Assembly: GCF_024448715.1 (NCBI RefSeq) | Contig: NZ_JAMOHZ010000007.1 | Location: 62,001-126,000 of the forward strand | Reading direction: 5' to 3' | Length of the DNA stretch: 64,000 nt | From: Stutzerimonas stutzeri | Lineage (GTDB): Bacteria; Pseudomonadota; Gammaproteobacteria; Pseudomonadales; Pseudomonadaceae | In this document: one piece after another, positions 11,664-20,348 of the stretch | Numbering within the stretch: the stretch's first letter is position 1 | How the letters are laid out: the number at the start of each line of letters is the position of its first letter | Position numbers and translations under genes: made by a program | The notes under the pieces: generated by a model | Told to the model about the DNA's origin: nothing | The model's database searches: none | Seen by the model: the letters and a program-made list of their open reading frames with translations, nothing else

Positions 11664-11857
11664 GGCGCCTCCTCTCCTAGTGGTGACCCCTACCAAAGGC
11701 CACATGGGTTGGGATGAGCCAGGAAAGCGACCCGCTGGATAACCCGCCGCACAATGGCAGGAGCCCGAAGGCTGATCCAAGCGAACCGAAGTCACTGGAA
11801 AACATGGGGAGCACGGATGCTTTCAGAAAGCCGCCACGCTGACAAGCAAGGCATAAA

Positions 11858-11883
11858 AAAAGGGCCGCTAGCGCGACCCTTTT
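11858..11883 (-). terminator. Rho-independent terminator after tRNA-Val
   Basis: An 11-bp stem with one G-U pair (11858-11868 and 11873-11883), loop TAGC on the + strand, and a minus-strand U-run from the A-run at 11855-11861. It begins 7 bases past the tRNA-Val 3' end. The remaining 190 bases up to thrS show no gene; they must hold the thrS promoter. Confidence 0.88.
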
Positions 11884-11889
11884 CGGAAT

Positions 11890-11966
11890 TGGTAGGCACA
11901 ATTGGATTCGAACCAACGACCCCCACCATGTCAAGGTGGTGCTCTAACCAACTGAGCTATGTGCCT
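11890..11966 (-). tRNA. tRNA-Val (anticodon GAC)
   Basis: 77-nt cloverleaf with encoded CCA. The acceptor AGGCACA pairs with TGTGCCT. The anticodon stem CCACC/GGTGG holds the loop TTGACAT, giving anticodon GAC. T-arm GGTTCGAATCC. A single gene with its own terminator. Confidence 0.97.
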
Positions 11967-12137
11967 CCGATGGACGCGCATTCTAGAGATCCGCCTGACA
12001 GAGTCAAGCGTTTTTTCGCTAAGCCCCTGATAACTGTAATTTTTGACGCAAAAGAATGATCGCCTGTCTTCGCTTATGGCATCAACGACGTTGTAGGGAT
12101 AGCATCGGCGTCAAATATTGAGAACAGGGATAACAAA

Positions 12138-13421
12138 ATGTCGCACACACCCTACCCCTCTTCGTATTACGCCGCCTCGGCAAACCCGGCGCCTATCCGC
12201 GAAACCTTGGGCAGCGATGTTGAGGCTGACGTCTGCATTGTTGGCGCAGGCTACACCGGACTATCGACTGCGTTGTTCTTGCTTGAGCACGGGTTCCGGG
12301 TCGTTATCCTAGAGGCGGCCAAAGTCGGCTTCGGCGCATCCGGGCGCAACGGCGGCCAGATCGTCAATAGCTATAGTCGCGACCTCGACGCTGTCGAGCG
12401 CAGCGCCGGCAGCGATGAAGCACGGCTGATCGGGGCGATGGCATTCGAAGGCGGACGAATCATTCGCGAGCGCGTCGCACGCTACAACATCGAATGCGAT
12501 CTGAAGAACGGAGGCGTGTTTGCCGCTTTCAATCCAAAGCAAATGCATCACCTCGAGACCCAGAAGGCTCTCTGGGAGCGCTACGGTTACGATCAGCTGG
12601 AAATGCTCGATCACAACGGCATTCGAAACGTAGTGGCATGCGAGCGCTATACGGGCGGGATGCTGGATCACAGCGGTGGCCATCTCCATCCGCTCAACCT
12701 TGCGCTCGGCGAAGCGGCAGCAGTCGAATCGTTGGGTGGCGTCATCTACGAGCAAAGCCCGGCGATCCGCATCGACCGCGGAAGCAGCCCACGCGTTCAC
12801 ACCGAGCGCGGCCAGGTGACGGCCAAGTTCGTGGTCGTCGCGGGAAACGCTTACCTCGGAGGACTGGTACCCGAGCTAGCGGCCAAGTCCATGCCCTGCG
12901 GTACGCAGGTCATCGCCACGGAACCCCTCGATCCAGAGCTCGCAGCGAAGTTGCTGCCTCAGGACTACTGCGTCGAGGACTGCAACTATCTTTTGGATTA
13001 TTACCGGCTATCCGCCGATAACCGGCTGATCTACGGAGGCGGAGTGGTTTATGGCGCGCGTGACCCGGCCGATATCGATTCGATCATTCGCCCGAAAATG
13101 CTAAAGACGTTCCCACAGCTGCGCGGCATCAAGACAGAGTTCGCCTGGACCGGTAACTTTCTGCTGACACTGTCTCGCCTACCGCAAGTTGGACGGCTTG
13201 GCGACAACATTTATTACTCTCAAGGATGTAGCGGCCACGGCGTGACCTATACGCATGTCGCAGGAAAAATTATTGCCGAGGCCTTGCGGGGGCAAGCTGA
13301 ACGCTTCGACGCCTTTGCCAGCCTGCCACACTACCCATTTCCCGGCGGGCAGACATTCAGTGCCCCGTTCAGCGCGCTCGGCGCGCTGTATTACAGCCTG
13401 CGTGACAGGGTAGGTTTCTAG
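12138..13421 (+). CDS. FAD-dependent amine oxidase, gamma-glutamylputrescine oxidase-like (PuuB/PauB family)
   Basis: 427-residue D-amino-acid-oxidase-type (DAO) flavoprotein. The Rossmann FAD motif DVCIVGAGYTGLSTALFLLE lies at about residues 31-50, and SGRNGGQ (about 69-75) and the C-terminal GCSGHGVTYTHVAGK (about 362-376) are typical of PuuB/PauB enzymes, which oxidise gamma-glutamylated polyamines to aldehydes. The exact amine substrate cannot be read. RBS GGGAT precedes the ATG at a usual distance. No other polyamine gene is adjacent, so it may be one of several paralogues. Its stop lies 6 bases from the convergent gene at 13428. Confidence 0.85.
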   Translation: MSHTPYPSSYYAASANPAPIRETLGSDVEADVCIVGAGYTGLSTALFLLEHGFRVVILEAAKVGFGASGRNGGQIVNSYSRDLDAVERSAGSDEARLIGAMAFEGGRIIRERVARYNIECDLKNGGVFAAFNPKQMHHLETQKALWERYGYDQLEMLDHNGIRNVVACERYTGGMLDHSGGHLHPLNLALGEAAAVESLGGVIYEQSPAIRIDRGSSPRVHTERGQVTAKFVVVAGNAYLGGLVPELAAKSMPCGTQVIATEPLDPELAAKLLPQDYCVEDCNYLLDYYRLSADNRLIYGGGVVYGARDPADIDSIIRPKMLKTFPQLRGIKTEFAWTGNFLLTLSRLPQVGRLGDNIYYSQGCSGHGVTYTHVAGKIIAEALRGQAERFDAFASLPHYPFPGGQTFSAPFSALGALYYSLRDRVGF

Positions 13422-13427
13422 GCAGCG

Positions 13428-14381
13428 CTAATGTACTGGGCACGGAGGCGGCGCTTCGCACGCAGCCATTTCGTCGCCCTGCACCGCCGGCAATTCAGCT
13501 GTAAACCGTTCATCCTCAGGAGCCAGCTTCACGGCGCATGCACGTGCTCTCGATGACTGCGCAGTACAGCCCCGCTCTGCCAATACTTGCGACAGGTTGA
13601 ACCACCCCGCGGCGAAGGTTTCGTCACGCTGGACGCTGGTCCGTAGCGCACGCTCTGCGGCGCGCTTGTCGCCTTGCGCGTACCAGCTGTTGCCAAGAGC
13701 AAACCAGGACAAACCACCGGACCAGCGCTTTGCTGCCGTTTCGTAGGCCTGCTGGGCGGCATCTATGTGCCCGGTTTGCTCCAGATCGTTCGCAGCCTTC
13801 AGCCACAGCGTTTCCTTAGCAGTCTGCGGCAGCTGATCGGGCATAACCGTCACCATCGCCCAACGATCGCCCTTGGCCCAGCTTCGCTCGAACTGCCGAA
13901 AACTGCCTATCCATCGTCGGGTCGTCCCGGATCGCAGAACGATGGTTTGAGTTGTTAGGTCATACCCCACCACAACCGCGAAATGCCACTGCGGCCAGCG
14001 ATCGAACGCAAGATTCTGCAGTACCAGAACGGGATTGCCCGCTGCCACTTCGGTTAACAAAGCTTCTAACCTTGGCTCAACGGGATAAACCAACAGATCG
14101 TGAGCCCGAGCGGCAGCGACCATTTCGACCTGGAGGCTGCCCTTGCGCTCCGGCAAATAGACGCGCTCCACGAGCTGATCCGGTCCGGTGTTTACACCGC
14201 GCTGGACAAGCATCGTGGCAAGAGCAGCCGGCCCGCACTGGTAGGCTGCCTGAGGAAAGAACGGGACCTCAGCGAGCTCAACCTGCTCGGGGAGCTCCGC
14301 AGAGCCAATCGGAATGATCGGCGTACGCGCGCATGCCCCGAGTAGGAGGACAGCAGACAGCAGGACTAGTCGCCGGATCAA
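13428..14381 (-). CDS. Exported C39-like cysteine peptidase lipoprotein with TPR region (PA2778 family)
   Basis: 317 residues. A lipoprotein signal peptide (LLSAVLLLGAC, acylated Cys about 17) directs it to the periplasmic face. Residues about 36-180 form a papain-like C39 domain: catalytic Cys in YQCGPAALATML (about 47-58) and His in WPQWHFAVVVGYD (about 128-140). The C-terminal half has tetratricopeptide-like helices (AANDLEQTGHIDAAQQAYETA; WFALGNSWYAQGDKRAAERAL). C39 domains normally sit in ABC exporters and cut leader peptides after double glycine; here the domain stands alone in the periplasm. Its ATG overlaps the stop of the small gene 14378-14779 by 4 bases, which strongly couples the two. 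Function unknown. Confidence 0.85.
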   Translation of the reverse strand: MIRRLVLLSAVLLLGACARTPIIPIGSAELPEQVELAEVPFFPQAAYQCGPAALATMLVQRGVNTGPDQLVERVYLPERKGSLQVEMVAAARAHDLLVYPVEPRLEALLTEVAAGNPVLVLQNLAFDRWPQWHFAVVVGYDLTTQTIVLRSGTTRRWIGSFRQFERSWAKGDRWAMVTVMPDQLPQTAKETLWLKAANDLEQTGHIDAAQQAYETAAKRWSGGLSWFALGNSWYAQGDKRAAERALRTSVQRDETFAAGWFNLSQVLAERGCTAQSSRARACAVKLAPEDERFTAELPAVQGDEMAACEAPPPCPVH

Positions 14382-14779
14382 CGGTTAATGCAGTTGATGA
14401 AGTTGAAGATATTAGTCGCGCAAAGCAGGTCAGTAATGATGAAAATCACCAGGAACAGCACGATGATTCCCACCACACCGGCACCTGCCGGCGCCTGATC
14501 CAGCTGCTGATTGAATTGGGCGAGTTCTGCCGGCGTCAGGCTGTTAATTCGCTGCTCGACCTGGTCACGTTCGACGCCCATCGACACGAGCTTCTTCTGG
14601 ACATCTTTGTCTTCAAGCATCGTCAGCAGCTGCTGGCGATCCACTTGCTGCTGTTGTTCGGCAATAATCTCCGGGGTGCCGATCATCGCCGCATGAGCCA
14701 AGGGGATTTGCGCAAATAGCATGAAATGCATCGCGGCCAGAATGCTGGCTACACGCTTCATCACGGATGAGTTGAACAT
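14378..14779 (-). CDS. PA2779-family small secreted/membrane protein
   Basis: 133 residues, function unknown. A signal peptide (about 1-30, ending PLAHAA) is followed by a Gln/Glu-rich helical region with repeated QQQ and LTPAEL (about 35-90), then PAGAG and a hydrophobic segment VVGIIVLFLVIFIITDLL (about 102-119) and a short tail with two cysteines (LCATNIFNFINCI). RBS GGAG lies 7 bases before the ATG. It is translationally coupled to the C39-like lipoprotein downstream. The layout, a helical leader, a Gly-Ala-Gly junction and a hydrophobic segment beside a C39-type peptidase, suggests but does not prove a substrate-protease pair. Confidence 0.82.
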   Translation of the reverse strand: MFNSSVMKRVASILAAMHFMLFAQIPLAHAAMIGTPEIIAEQQQQVDRQQLLTMLEDKDVQKKLVSMGVERDQVEQRINSLTPAELAQFNQQLDQAPAGAGVVGIIVLFLVIFIITDLLCATNIFNFINCINR

Positions 14780-14963
14780 GGCGGAACTCCTTATCTTTAT
14801 TCGTCGGCCCGGCGCAGTTTGCAGGGCTATCGATGCTAAGACGGCGCCGCTGTTCCGCCAGTTCCCTTGCGCGTAACTGTTTCAACAGCCGACCGGTTGC
14901 CATATTTAGCTCATCAGCTCGTCATATATTCACGCCCGCTACCCAACTAAAAAGGAAAACGCC

Positions 14964-15269
14964 ATGCAGGCCATTCGATCAATCGCTCTGATGCTGCTCA
15001 GCTCTGCTCTGATCGGCTGCCAATCACAGCTGCCAGAACCAATGCAAGGCTCGAACGGCACAGCAGGACGATGCAACGCCTCAGCGGTCCAGAAGCTTGT
15101 AGGAGAACAGGCAAGCCCTGAGTTACTGGATCAGGCGCGCCATCAAAGCGGGGCAACCATTGCCCGCATCCTTCGGCCTGGAGACGTCGTCACGCTGGAG
15201 TACAACGACCAGCGTTTGACTTTGTCGACGGACGAAACGCTAAAAATCCAACGGATTGGTTGCGGCTAG
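14964..15269 (+). CDS. I78-family peptidase inhibitor lipoprotein
   Basis: 101 residues. Lipoprotein signal with Cys about residue 19 (SSALIGCQ). The mature part has the I78 inhibitor pattern: CNASAVQKLVGEQASPELLDQAR, then IARILRPGDVVTLEYNDQRLTL, ending IQRIGCG. Members inhibit serine proteases and are thought to protect the periplasm. Strong RBS AAAGGAAAA. It stands alone, divergent from the PA2779/C39 pair, which makes a functional link possible but unproven. Confidence 0.85.
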   Translation: MQAIRSIALMLLSSALIGCQSQLPEPMQGSNGTAGRCNASAVQKLVGEQASPELLDQARHQSGATIARILRPGDVVTLEYNDQRLTLSTDETLKIQRIGCG

Positions 15270-15402
15270 CCAAATCACCTTTCCGCTGCGGCTCAAGCCC
15301 GGACTTCCCTCCGCTCGCGCGGCGACTTTGCCGGGCTGCGGCATCCCCCAGCGCCAAGGCTGACGATGAAGTTGGCCCAATCATGGCGAGTGAACGCTTC
15401 GG

Positions 15403-16434
15403 CTAGTTCGCCAATGCCCTGCGCATCCGAAGATTGGTCGCAGAAACCAGCTTCGGTGGGGTCAATAGGAAGTAAAAGTTGTAGCGCTTGATGATGACCT
15501 GCGCCAGCAACGGTGCCATGAGACCAATCAAGGTTCCGACCATTAAGTGGACTGGGATCGAATCGATGCCCAGGAAGCGACTAAGGATCACTCGAACCCC
15601 GCTTCCGGCCAGAATATGCATCAGATAGATGGTCATGGAAGAGGCGCCGATGAACAACAGCCACTCCATGCGAATCTGGCCCAGCCACATCGACAAGGCA
15701 ATCACGAAAAGGATCGAAATGGTTGCCAGCACAAGCACCGGCAAACCCCCTACTTCCCAATTCAAGCCAAAGGTGATGTGGAATAGATATTGGCCAATCA
15801 CGAACATCGTACCGAACAACAAGGTGAGCGGAACATAACGAGCAAGGAAGAACGCTTTAACCTCGTTAAACCATACACCGAGCGCGAAAAATACTGCGTT
15901 GCCAAAGATGAACCCGCCGACATTACCCAGAGGTAAGTCCTGGTTGAACACGTAGAGGACGCCGAAGACCAAAAGTATGGGTAGAAAGTAGCGGCGATCG
16001 GCCTTGGCATAAACGAAAGAGCAGACAACGAAAACCAGAAACAGCGCATAGAGGAACCAGAACTGCGCGCGCGGCGACCAGAGCAACGAGAACACTTGTA
16101 CTAACGTGACCTGCCCGTTGGTGTAGTTCGACAATGCCACTTCGGTCAGGCCCTGCAACAGCGACCATACAATGAAGGGATAAACGATCGTGTCTACCTT
16201 GTTGACGATGAGCCCCGTCTTTCCCCGCTTCATCAGCGAGTCGTAGAAGAACAAGCCCGACAGGAAAAAGAATAGCGGCATATGGAAGGTGTAGATGATG
16301 CTGTCGACGAGAAGGTATTTGCCCTCTTCCATTGGCAACCCGGCGTTGAATACCCCGCGCGCAACATGTCCATAGACCACCAGAATGATCCCAATGGCTT
16401 TGGCGTAATCGACCCAGGCGTTTCTTTCCTGCAT
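15403..16434 (-). CDS. Acyltransferase family 3 membrane protein
   Basis: 343-residue integral membrane O-acyltransferase-like protein (Acyl_transf_3). The start motif MQERNAWVDYAKAIGIILVVYGHVARG carries the conserved D...GHV histidine region; about ten hydrophobic segments follow (for example FFFLSGLFFY, FWFLYALFLVFVVCSF, LLFIGASSMTIYLMHIL). Such enzymes modify sugars or surface polysaccharides with acetyl or other acyl groups; the substrate is not evident and no polysaccharide genes are adjacent. RBS GGGAGG precedes the ATG at 16434. Confidence 0.88.
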   Translation of the reverse strand: MQERNAWVDYAKAIGIILVVYGHVARGVFNAGLPMEEGKYLLVDSIIYTFHMPLFFFLSGLFFYDSLMKRGKTGLIVNKVDTIVYPFIVWSLLQGLTEVALSNYTNGQVTLVQVFSLLWSPRAQFWFLYALFLVFVVCSFVYAKADRRYFLPILLVFGVLYVFNQDLPLGNVGGFIFGNAVFFALGVWFNEVKAFFLARYVPLTLLFGTMFVIGQYLFHITFGLNWEVGGLPVLVLATISILFVIALSMWLGQIRMEWLLFIGASSMTIYLMHILAGSGVRVILSRFLGIDSIPVHLMVGTLIGLMAPLLAQVIIKRYNFYFLLTPPKLVSATNLRMRRALAN

Positions 16435-16640
16435 CTACATCCCTCCCTGTCTTTGAGGCAATACCAGACACATCTCTGGCCAGACATGGCCGCAGATGGG
16501 AAAAGTAGACAATGAAAAATGCGATCAGTTTATTGCCGGAGCCAACTTACCTGATATTCGTCAGCGTCTCGCGTCGTAGCGCACGCACCTAATCGAACCT
16601 CAGCCCCGTCTAATACAAAATGCCAGAGGCACGAAGCTAA

Positions 16641-17855
16641 TCAGCCGAGCAATTCGGTAAATGAAATAAAGGGCACGGAATCACCCGCCTGCAACTGGCT
16701 GTGCTCTTGTATTTCTACCAATCCATCTGCCCAGGCTGCACTGCGCAATATTGACGAACTCTGGTTTGGATACAGCACCGCCCTACCCGACTCGATACGA
16801 GCTCTTAAATATTCGCGACGCGTGCCGGGCTTGGTCCAACTGAACCCCGCAGATACAGAGAAGCGCAGTGGATCTAGCTGCGAAGCACCCATGCGGCGAA
16901 GCATGTAAGGTCGCGCCAGCAGGCCAAAGGTAACCAACGTAGACGCCGGATTGCCAGGCAATCCGATGACCGCAACACCCCGATAGTTACCGCAGGTCAG
17001 CGGCTTGCCTGGCTTGATTGCCAATTTCCAGAGCGTCAATTCCCCCTCGTCCCGCAGCACTTGCCCTAGGAAATCAGCTTCACCAACCGACACACCACCC
17101 GTAGAGAGAATGAGATCAACCTCATGCAACGCCGCCAGGCATTGTCGAACCCGCACAGGATCATCCGGTACGATTCCAGCGTCGACAACCTCGCAACCCA
17201 AGCGCTGCAACCAGTGACGCAACAGCATTCGATTGCTGTTGTAAATCTGTCCCGGCATCAGTGCCTCACCCGGCTCAACCAGTTCGTTTCCGGTGGAAAG
17301 CAATGCCACTTTGAGCTTCCGGCGCACTTTCAGTTGCGGCGCACCTAACGAAGCGGCGAGCCCCAGCTCAATCGCCCCCAGGCGCACACCGGCTTCGAGC
17401 ACCGTATCGCCGCACCTCGCCTCGCCACCCTGGGGGCGGACGTGCTGACCAGGCTGTATCGGTTCGACGAAGCGCACCCGACCATCGCCAAGCACCTCGA
17501 TGTTCTCCTGCATCTCCACGCTGTCCGCGCCTTCCGGCATCGGTGCGCCCGTGAAAATTCGTGCGCAACAACCCGGGAGCAGCGGCTGCGGCTGGGTGCC
17601 GGCAAAGATTTTCTGGCAAACCGTCATCGGTTGGCCATCCAGGTCTGCCGCTCGCAACGCATAACCGTCCATCGCGCTGTTAGGCCATGGCGGCAGATCC
17701 AGCTGCGCAACTAGCGGTTCAGCCAGTATCCGGCCGACCGCGCCATCGATCGAAACGCTCTCGACTTCCTGAACCGGTGCGGCTTCCGCTTGCTTGAGCA
17801 ATGCTTCGAGCGCCTGCTCTACTGACATCAACGCTGGCGATTCGACACGGGTCAT
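16641..17855 (-). CDS. moeA: Molybdopterin molybdenumtransferase MoeA
   Basis: Inserts molybdenum into adenylated molybdopterin to complete the cofactor. 404 residues from the ATG at 17855, which overlaps the moaB stop as ATGA; upstream in-frame starts at 17870 and 17987 are possible but the longest one has no homology. Motifs: PPWPNSAMDGYALR (about 55-70), the MPT-binding LLSTGNELVEPGE and ILSTGGVSVGEADFLG (about 245-262), GLPGNPAS. C-terminal domain IV complete. Its product serves the nitrate reductase encoded at 61 kb, among others. Confidence 0.95.
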   Translation of the reverse strand: MTRVESPALMSVEQALEALLKQAEAAPVQEVESVSIDGAVGRILAEPLVAQLDLPPWPNSAMDGYALRAADLDGQPMTVCQKIFAGTQPQPLLPGCCARIFTGAPMPEGADSVEMQENIEVLGDGRVRFVEPIQPGQHVRPQGGEARCGDTVLEAGVRLGAIELGLAASLGAPQLKVRRKLKVALLSTGNELVEPGEALMPGQIYNSNRMLLRHWLQRLGCEVVDAGIVPDDPVRVRQCLAALHEVDLILSTGGVSVGEADFLGQVLRDEGELTLWKLAIKPGKPLTCGNYRGVAVIGLPGNPASTLVTFGLLARPYMLRRMGASQLDPLRFSVSAGFSWTKPGTRREYLRARIESGRAVLYPNQSSSILRSAAWADGLVEIQEHSQLQAGDSVPFISFTELLG

Positions 17856-18391
17856 GAACGGATCTCGCATGGCGCAGCCTGCTTGAGATGAGGCACGAAA
17901 TTGCATGGACGATGGCGCGCATCGAGTTGCTCCGCGAGGATGCCATCCCATGCGGTTCGACAGGCATTGGTCGAGCCCGGTAGACAACAGACTAGCGTCG
18001 CATTTGCCAGCCCCGCCAACGCTCGCGACTGAACGGTGGAACTGCCGATGTCGGGCACCGATATTTGGCGAAACAGCTCGCCAAATCCGTCAACCTGCTT
18101 GTCCAGCAGGCAGCCAATCGCTTCCGGCGTGCTGTCGCGAGCGGTAAATCCGGTGCCGCCAGTAATCAACACCACTTGTACGGCGTCTTCGGCGATCCAG
18201 GTCGCGACCTGAGCGCGGATCCGATAAAGATCATCCTTGAGCAACACTCTCGCAGCGAGCCGGTGCCCTGCGGCAACTACACGGTCGACGAGTAACTGCC
18301 CGGAAGTATCGGTTTCCAAAGAACGGGTATCGCTGACCGTCAGGACAGCAATATTCAAAGCAACAAAAGGCTGATCAGCGAGGTGACTCAT
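17852..18391 (-). CDS. moaB: Molybdenum cofactor biosynthesis protein B
   Basis: 179-residue molybdopterin adenylyltransferase-type protein (MoaB/Mog fold). Key motifs are [19 protein letters not shown] (about 16-34), [17 protein letters not shown] (about 75-91) and [16 protein letters not shown]. Length matches MoaB. It overlaps moeA by 4 bases and is divergent from mobA with a 64-base gap that must contain both promoters, making a compact molybdopterin locus. Confidence 0.95.
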   Translation of the reverse strand: MSHLADQPFVALNIAVLTVSDTRSLETDTSGQLLVDRVVAAGHRLAARVLLKDDLYRIRAQVATWIAEDAVQVVLITGGTGFTARDSTPEAIGCLLDKQVDGFGELFRQISVPDIGSSTVQSRALAGLANATLVCCLPGSTNACRTAWDGILAEQLDARHRPCNFVPHLKQAAPCEIRS

Positions 18392-18455
18392 AAAGGGTTC
18401 CGGTTGTTGGACTCAATTGCAGGTGTTATATCACAGGCTTTTGCCGGAGAACTTG

Positions 18456-19031
18456 ATGGACCAGAGCAGGCTCCCAGATTGCTCGATTCTTCTGCTGGCC
18501 GGAGGGCGCGGACAGCGAATGGGCGGGCAAGACAAGGGGTTGATTGAGTGGCACGGCAAGCCGCTCGTGGCCTGGCTACATGCGATAGCACGGCCGTTGA
18601 CCGATGACTTGCTTGTCTCCTGCAACCGCAACCAGGAGCGCTACGCGCCCTTCGCCGACCGGCTGGTAGGTGACGATGAACCAAACTTCCCCGGCCCGCT
18701 TGCGGGTATACGCGCAGGCCTTGCGGCGGCTCGCCACTCTTGGTTGATGATATTCCCGTGCGATGCGCCGCTGATCGACAAGGCATTGGTCGCGCAGCTC
18801 TACGCGGCTGCGCAGGATGAACCGGACACACCAATAATGGCCCGACGGGGCGATCAATGGGAGCCGCTTTTCTGCATCATCCCGGTCAGTCTTGCTTGCG
18901 CTATTGAAACCGCGTGGCACGCGGGAGAGCGAAGCAATCGCGAGATACTACTGGCACTTGGAGCGCGCAGCCTAGATCTGGACGAAAACGATCCCCGGCT
19001 TGCCAATCTGAACTCGCCCAACCTGCTTTGA
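18456..19031 (+). CDS. mobA: Molybdenum cofactor guanylyltransferase
   Basis: 191 residues. Transfers GMP to Mo-molybdopterin to form the bis-MGD cofactor used by DMSO-reductase-family enzymes, including the nitrate reductase at 61 kb. The nucleotide-binding signature [18 protein letters not shown] starts at residue 11; FPCDAPLID is the metal-binding DxD-like motif. The ATG at 18456 is chosen because GGAGA lies 5 bases upstream; an in-frame start at 18417 has no such site. Confidence 0.95.
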   Translation: MDQSRLPDCSILLLAGGRGQRMGGQDKGLIEWHGKPLVAWLHAIARPLTDDLLVSCNRNQERYAPFADRLVGDDEPNFPGPLAGIRAGLAAARHSWLMIFPCDAPLIDKALVAQLYAAAQDEPDTPIMARRGDQWEPLFCIIPVSLACAIETAWHAGERSNREILLALGARSLDLDENDPRLANLNSPNLL

Positions 19032-19102
19032 GGTAGCTCTGCCGCGGGGAACTTAGCGCCGCCGACCGCCGTCACAGACGCAACTACCATGAGGAGATCA
19101 TC

Positions 19103-19324
19103 ATGCGCACAGGAACCGGAGCCGCCCTTGCATTACTTGCAGGATTGGCTTTGCTATCAGGCTGCTCAAACCCTAGCGTCATCACGCTAAACGATGGCCG
19201 CGAAATCCAGACACTGGACCACCCGGACTATGACGATGAAGCTGGCTTCTATGAATTCGAGGGCATCGACGGCAAACCAGGTAGAGTGAACAAAGACCAG
19301 GTTCGTACCGTTCAGGAACTCTAA
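19103..19324 (+). CDS. YgdI/YgdR-family small lipoprotein
   Basis: 73 residues. Signal peptide with lipobox LLSGCS (Cys about 21), then the compact DUF903-type beta-barrel sequence ITLNDGREIQTLDHPDYDDEAGFYEFEGIDGKPGRVNKDQVRTV. Function in the family is unknown; it is an abundant outer-membrane lipoprotein type in gammaproteobacteria. RBS GAGGAG precedes the ATG. It ends 102 bases before tRNA-Pro(CGG). Confidence 0.88.
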   Translation: MRTGTGAALALLAGLALLSGCSNPSVITLNDGREIQTLDHPDYDDEAGFYEFEGIDGKPGRVNKDQVRTVQEL

Positions 19325-19426
19325 ATGGCGCATTCAGCCACTCAGTGGCAATTTCCTGGGAAGCGTTAAAACCGCGTTCCAAGCGCTTGTGAAGTAAATG
19401 TTTTTCTGTAAAATGCGCGCCATCTT

Positions 19427-19503
19427 CGGAGCGTAGCGCAGCTTGGTAGCGCGTCTCGTTCGGGACGAGAAGGTCGCTGGTTCGAATCCAGTCGCTCCGA
19501 CCA
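19427..19503 (+). tRNA. tRNA-Pro (anticodon CGG)
   Basis: 77-nt cloverleaf with encoded CCA. Acceptor CGGAGCG/CGCTCCG; anticodon stem TCTCG/CGAGA with loop TTCGGGA, anticodon CGG; T-arm GGTTCGAATCC. The window thus holds two different proline tRNAs. Confidence 0.97.
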
Positions 19504-19538
19504 TTCCCGGCATCAGCGTTGATAAAGTCTGATGTAAG

Positions 19539-19564
19539 AAAACCGGCCTTTGGCCGGTTTTTTC
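19539..19564 (+). terminator. Rho-independent terminator after tRNA-Pro(CGG)
   Basis: Perfect 10-bp stem (19539-19548 and 19552-19561), 3-base loop, followed by a T-run to 19563, 36 bases past the tRNA. Confidence 0.92.
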
Positions 19565-19697
19565 GTTTCTCTAGCTGAATTTTATCTACAGCCCGAACGG
19601 CCTTAAACCCGCCCACTCGTTAGTTGCATCCAGGCACTTGCCGCGCCGACGGTGACTATCAACTCGCAACTTCCAAGTTGCCGGTTCTCGCGATCAC

Positions 19698-19934
19698 TCA
19701 CCGCAAAAACCATACGACTTGTTCTATCTCGAATGGCCAGTCCAATTCGGCACCCGTATCAACTCGTCGCAGCACGGGTATGCGCAACCCATAGTCGTCG
19801 ACCCATTCGGGCCTATCTGCCACATCAAGCAACTCTACTAACAGGCCATGCTCCACCAGCAGCAAAACTACCGCCTCGGCCTGCTCACATAGGTGGCAAC
19901 CCAGCGTACCAAACAATTGACACTCAGGAAGCAT
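19698..19934 (-). CDS. Glutaredoxin-family protein
   Basis: 78 residues. The thioredoxin-fold redox motif CHLCEQA (Cys about 13 and 16 in LFGTLGCHLCEQAEAVV) is followed by LLDVADRPEWVDDYGLRIPVLRR, with the cis-proline at IPV typical of DUF836/glutaredoxin-like proteins. The ATG at 19934 is chosen because homology begins there; the frame stays open to 20177 but the added 81 residues look random. The RBS is weak. Its redox partner is unknown. Confidence 0.8.
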   Translation of the reverse strand: MLPECQLFGTLGCHLCEQAEAVVLLLVEHGLLVELLDVADRPEWVDDYGLRIPVLRRVDTGAELDWPFEIEQVVWFLR

Positions 19935-20348
19935 AGATACGGCTCTTTTGACATTTTGGCCAAATGCAATTCTAGCAGCCTCATCGTGATGCAATTCCCT
20001 CAATCTCACCCTATCCTTTTGGTGTAGCCGAGCGAAAAAAAGTGTGACTTCGAACTCACTCAAACGACGGTTTGATTTATGGGTTCGACTAGTGACCAGC
20101 AAAACGCTAGGATGCGGCAGCCCAAGCGGACTTAGAGCTGCAGGGCCGGACGTGTAAGCGCGTATCGGTAGCGCCACTCAATGCTTCATCGAGTCGGAAC
20201 AAGAGCGACTACCGAGCGGAACCGCGAACACTGCTACGCTTAGGCCTTAAAGACTAAGGTCTAAGGGCTGAAAATAACTATGTAGTGCTTTATTGCATGG
20301 CGCCGTAAAGAGCGACTTCAGAGCATCATCCAACGAGGAGAACAAGAA
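19935..20348. promoter_or_regulatory. Intergenic region with porin control elements
   Basis: 414 bases between the glutaredoxin gene and the divergent porin, with no convincing gene. Two elements stand out. An 11-bp inverted repeat with one mismatch and a 5-base spacer (20239-20249 and 20255-20265) sits about 85 bases before the porin start and could be an operator or 5'-UTR hairpin. AACAAGAA at 20341-20348, directly between GAGGAG and the ATG, fits the AANAANAA Hfq/Crc catabolite-repression motif exactly. Confidence 0.5.
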
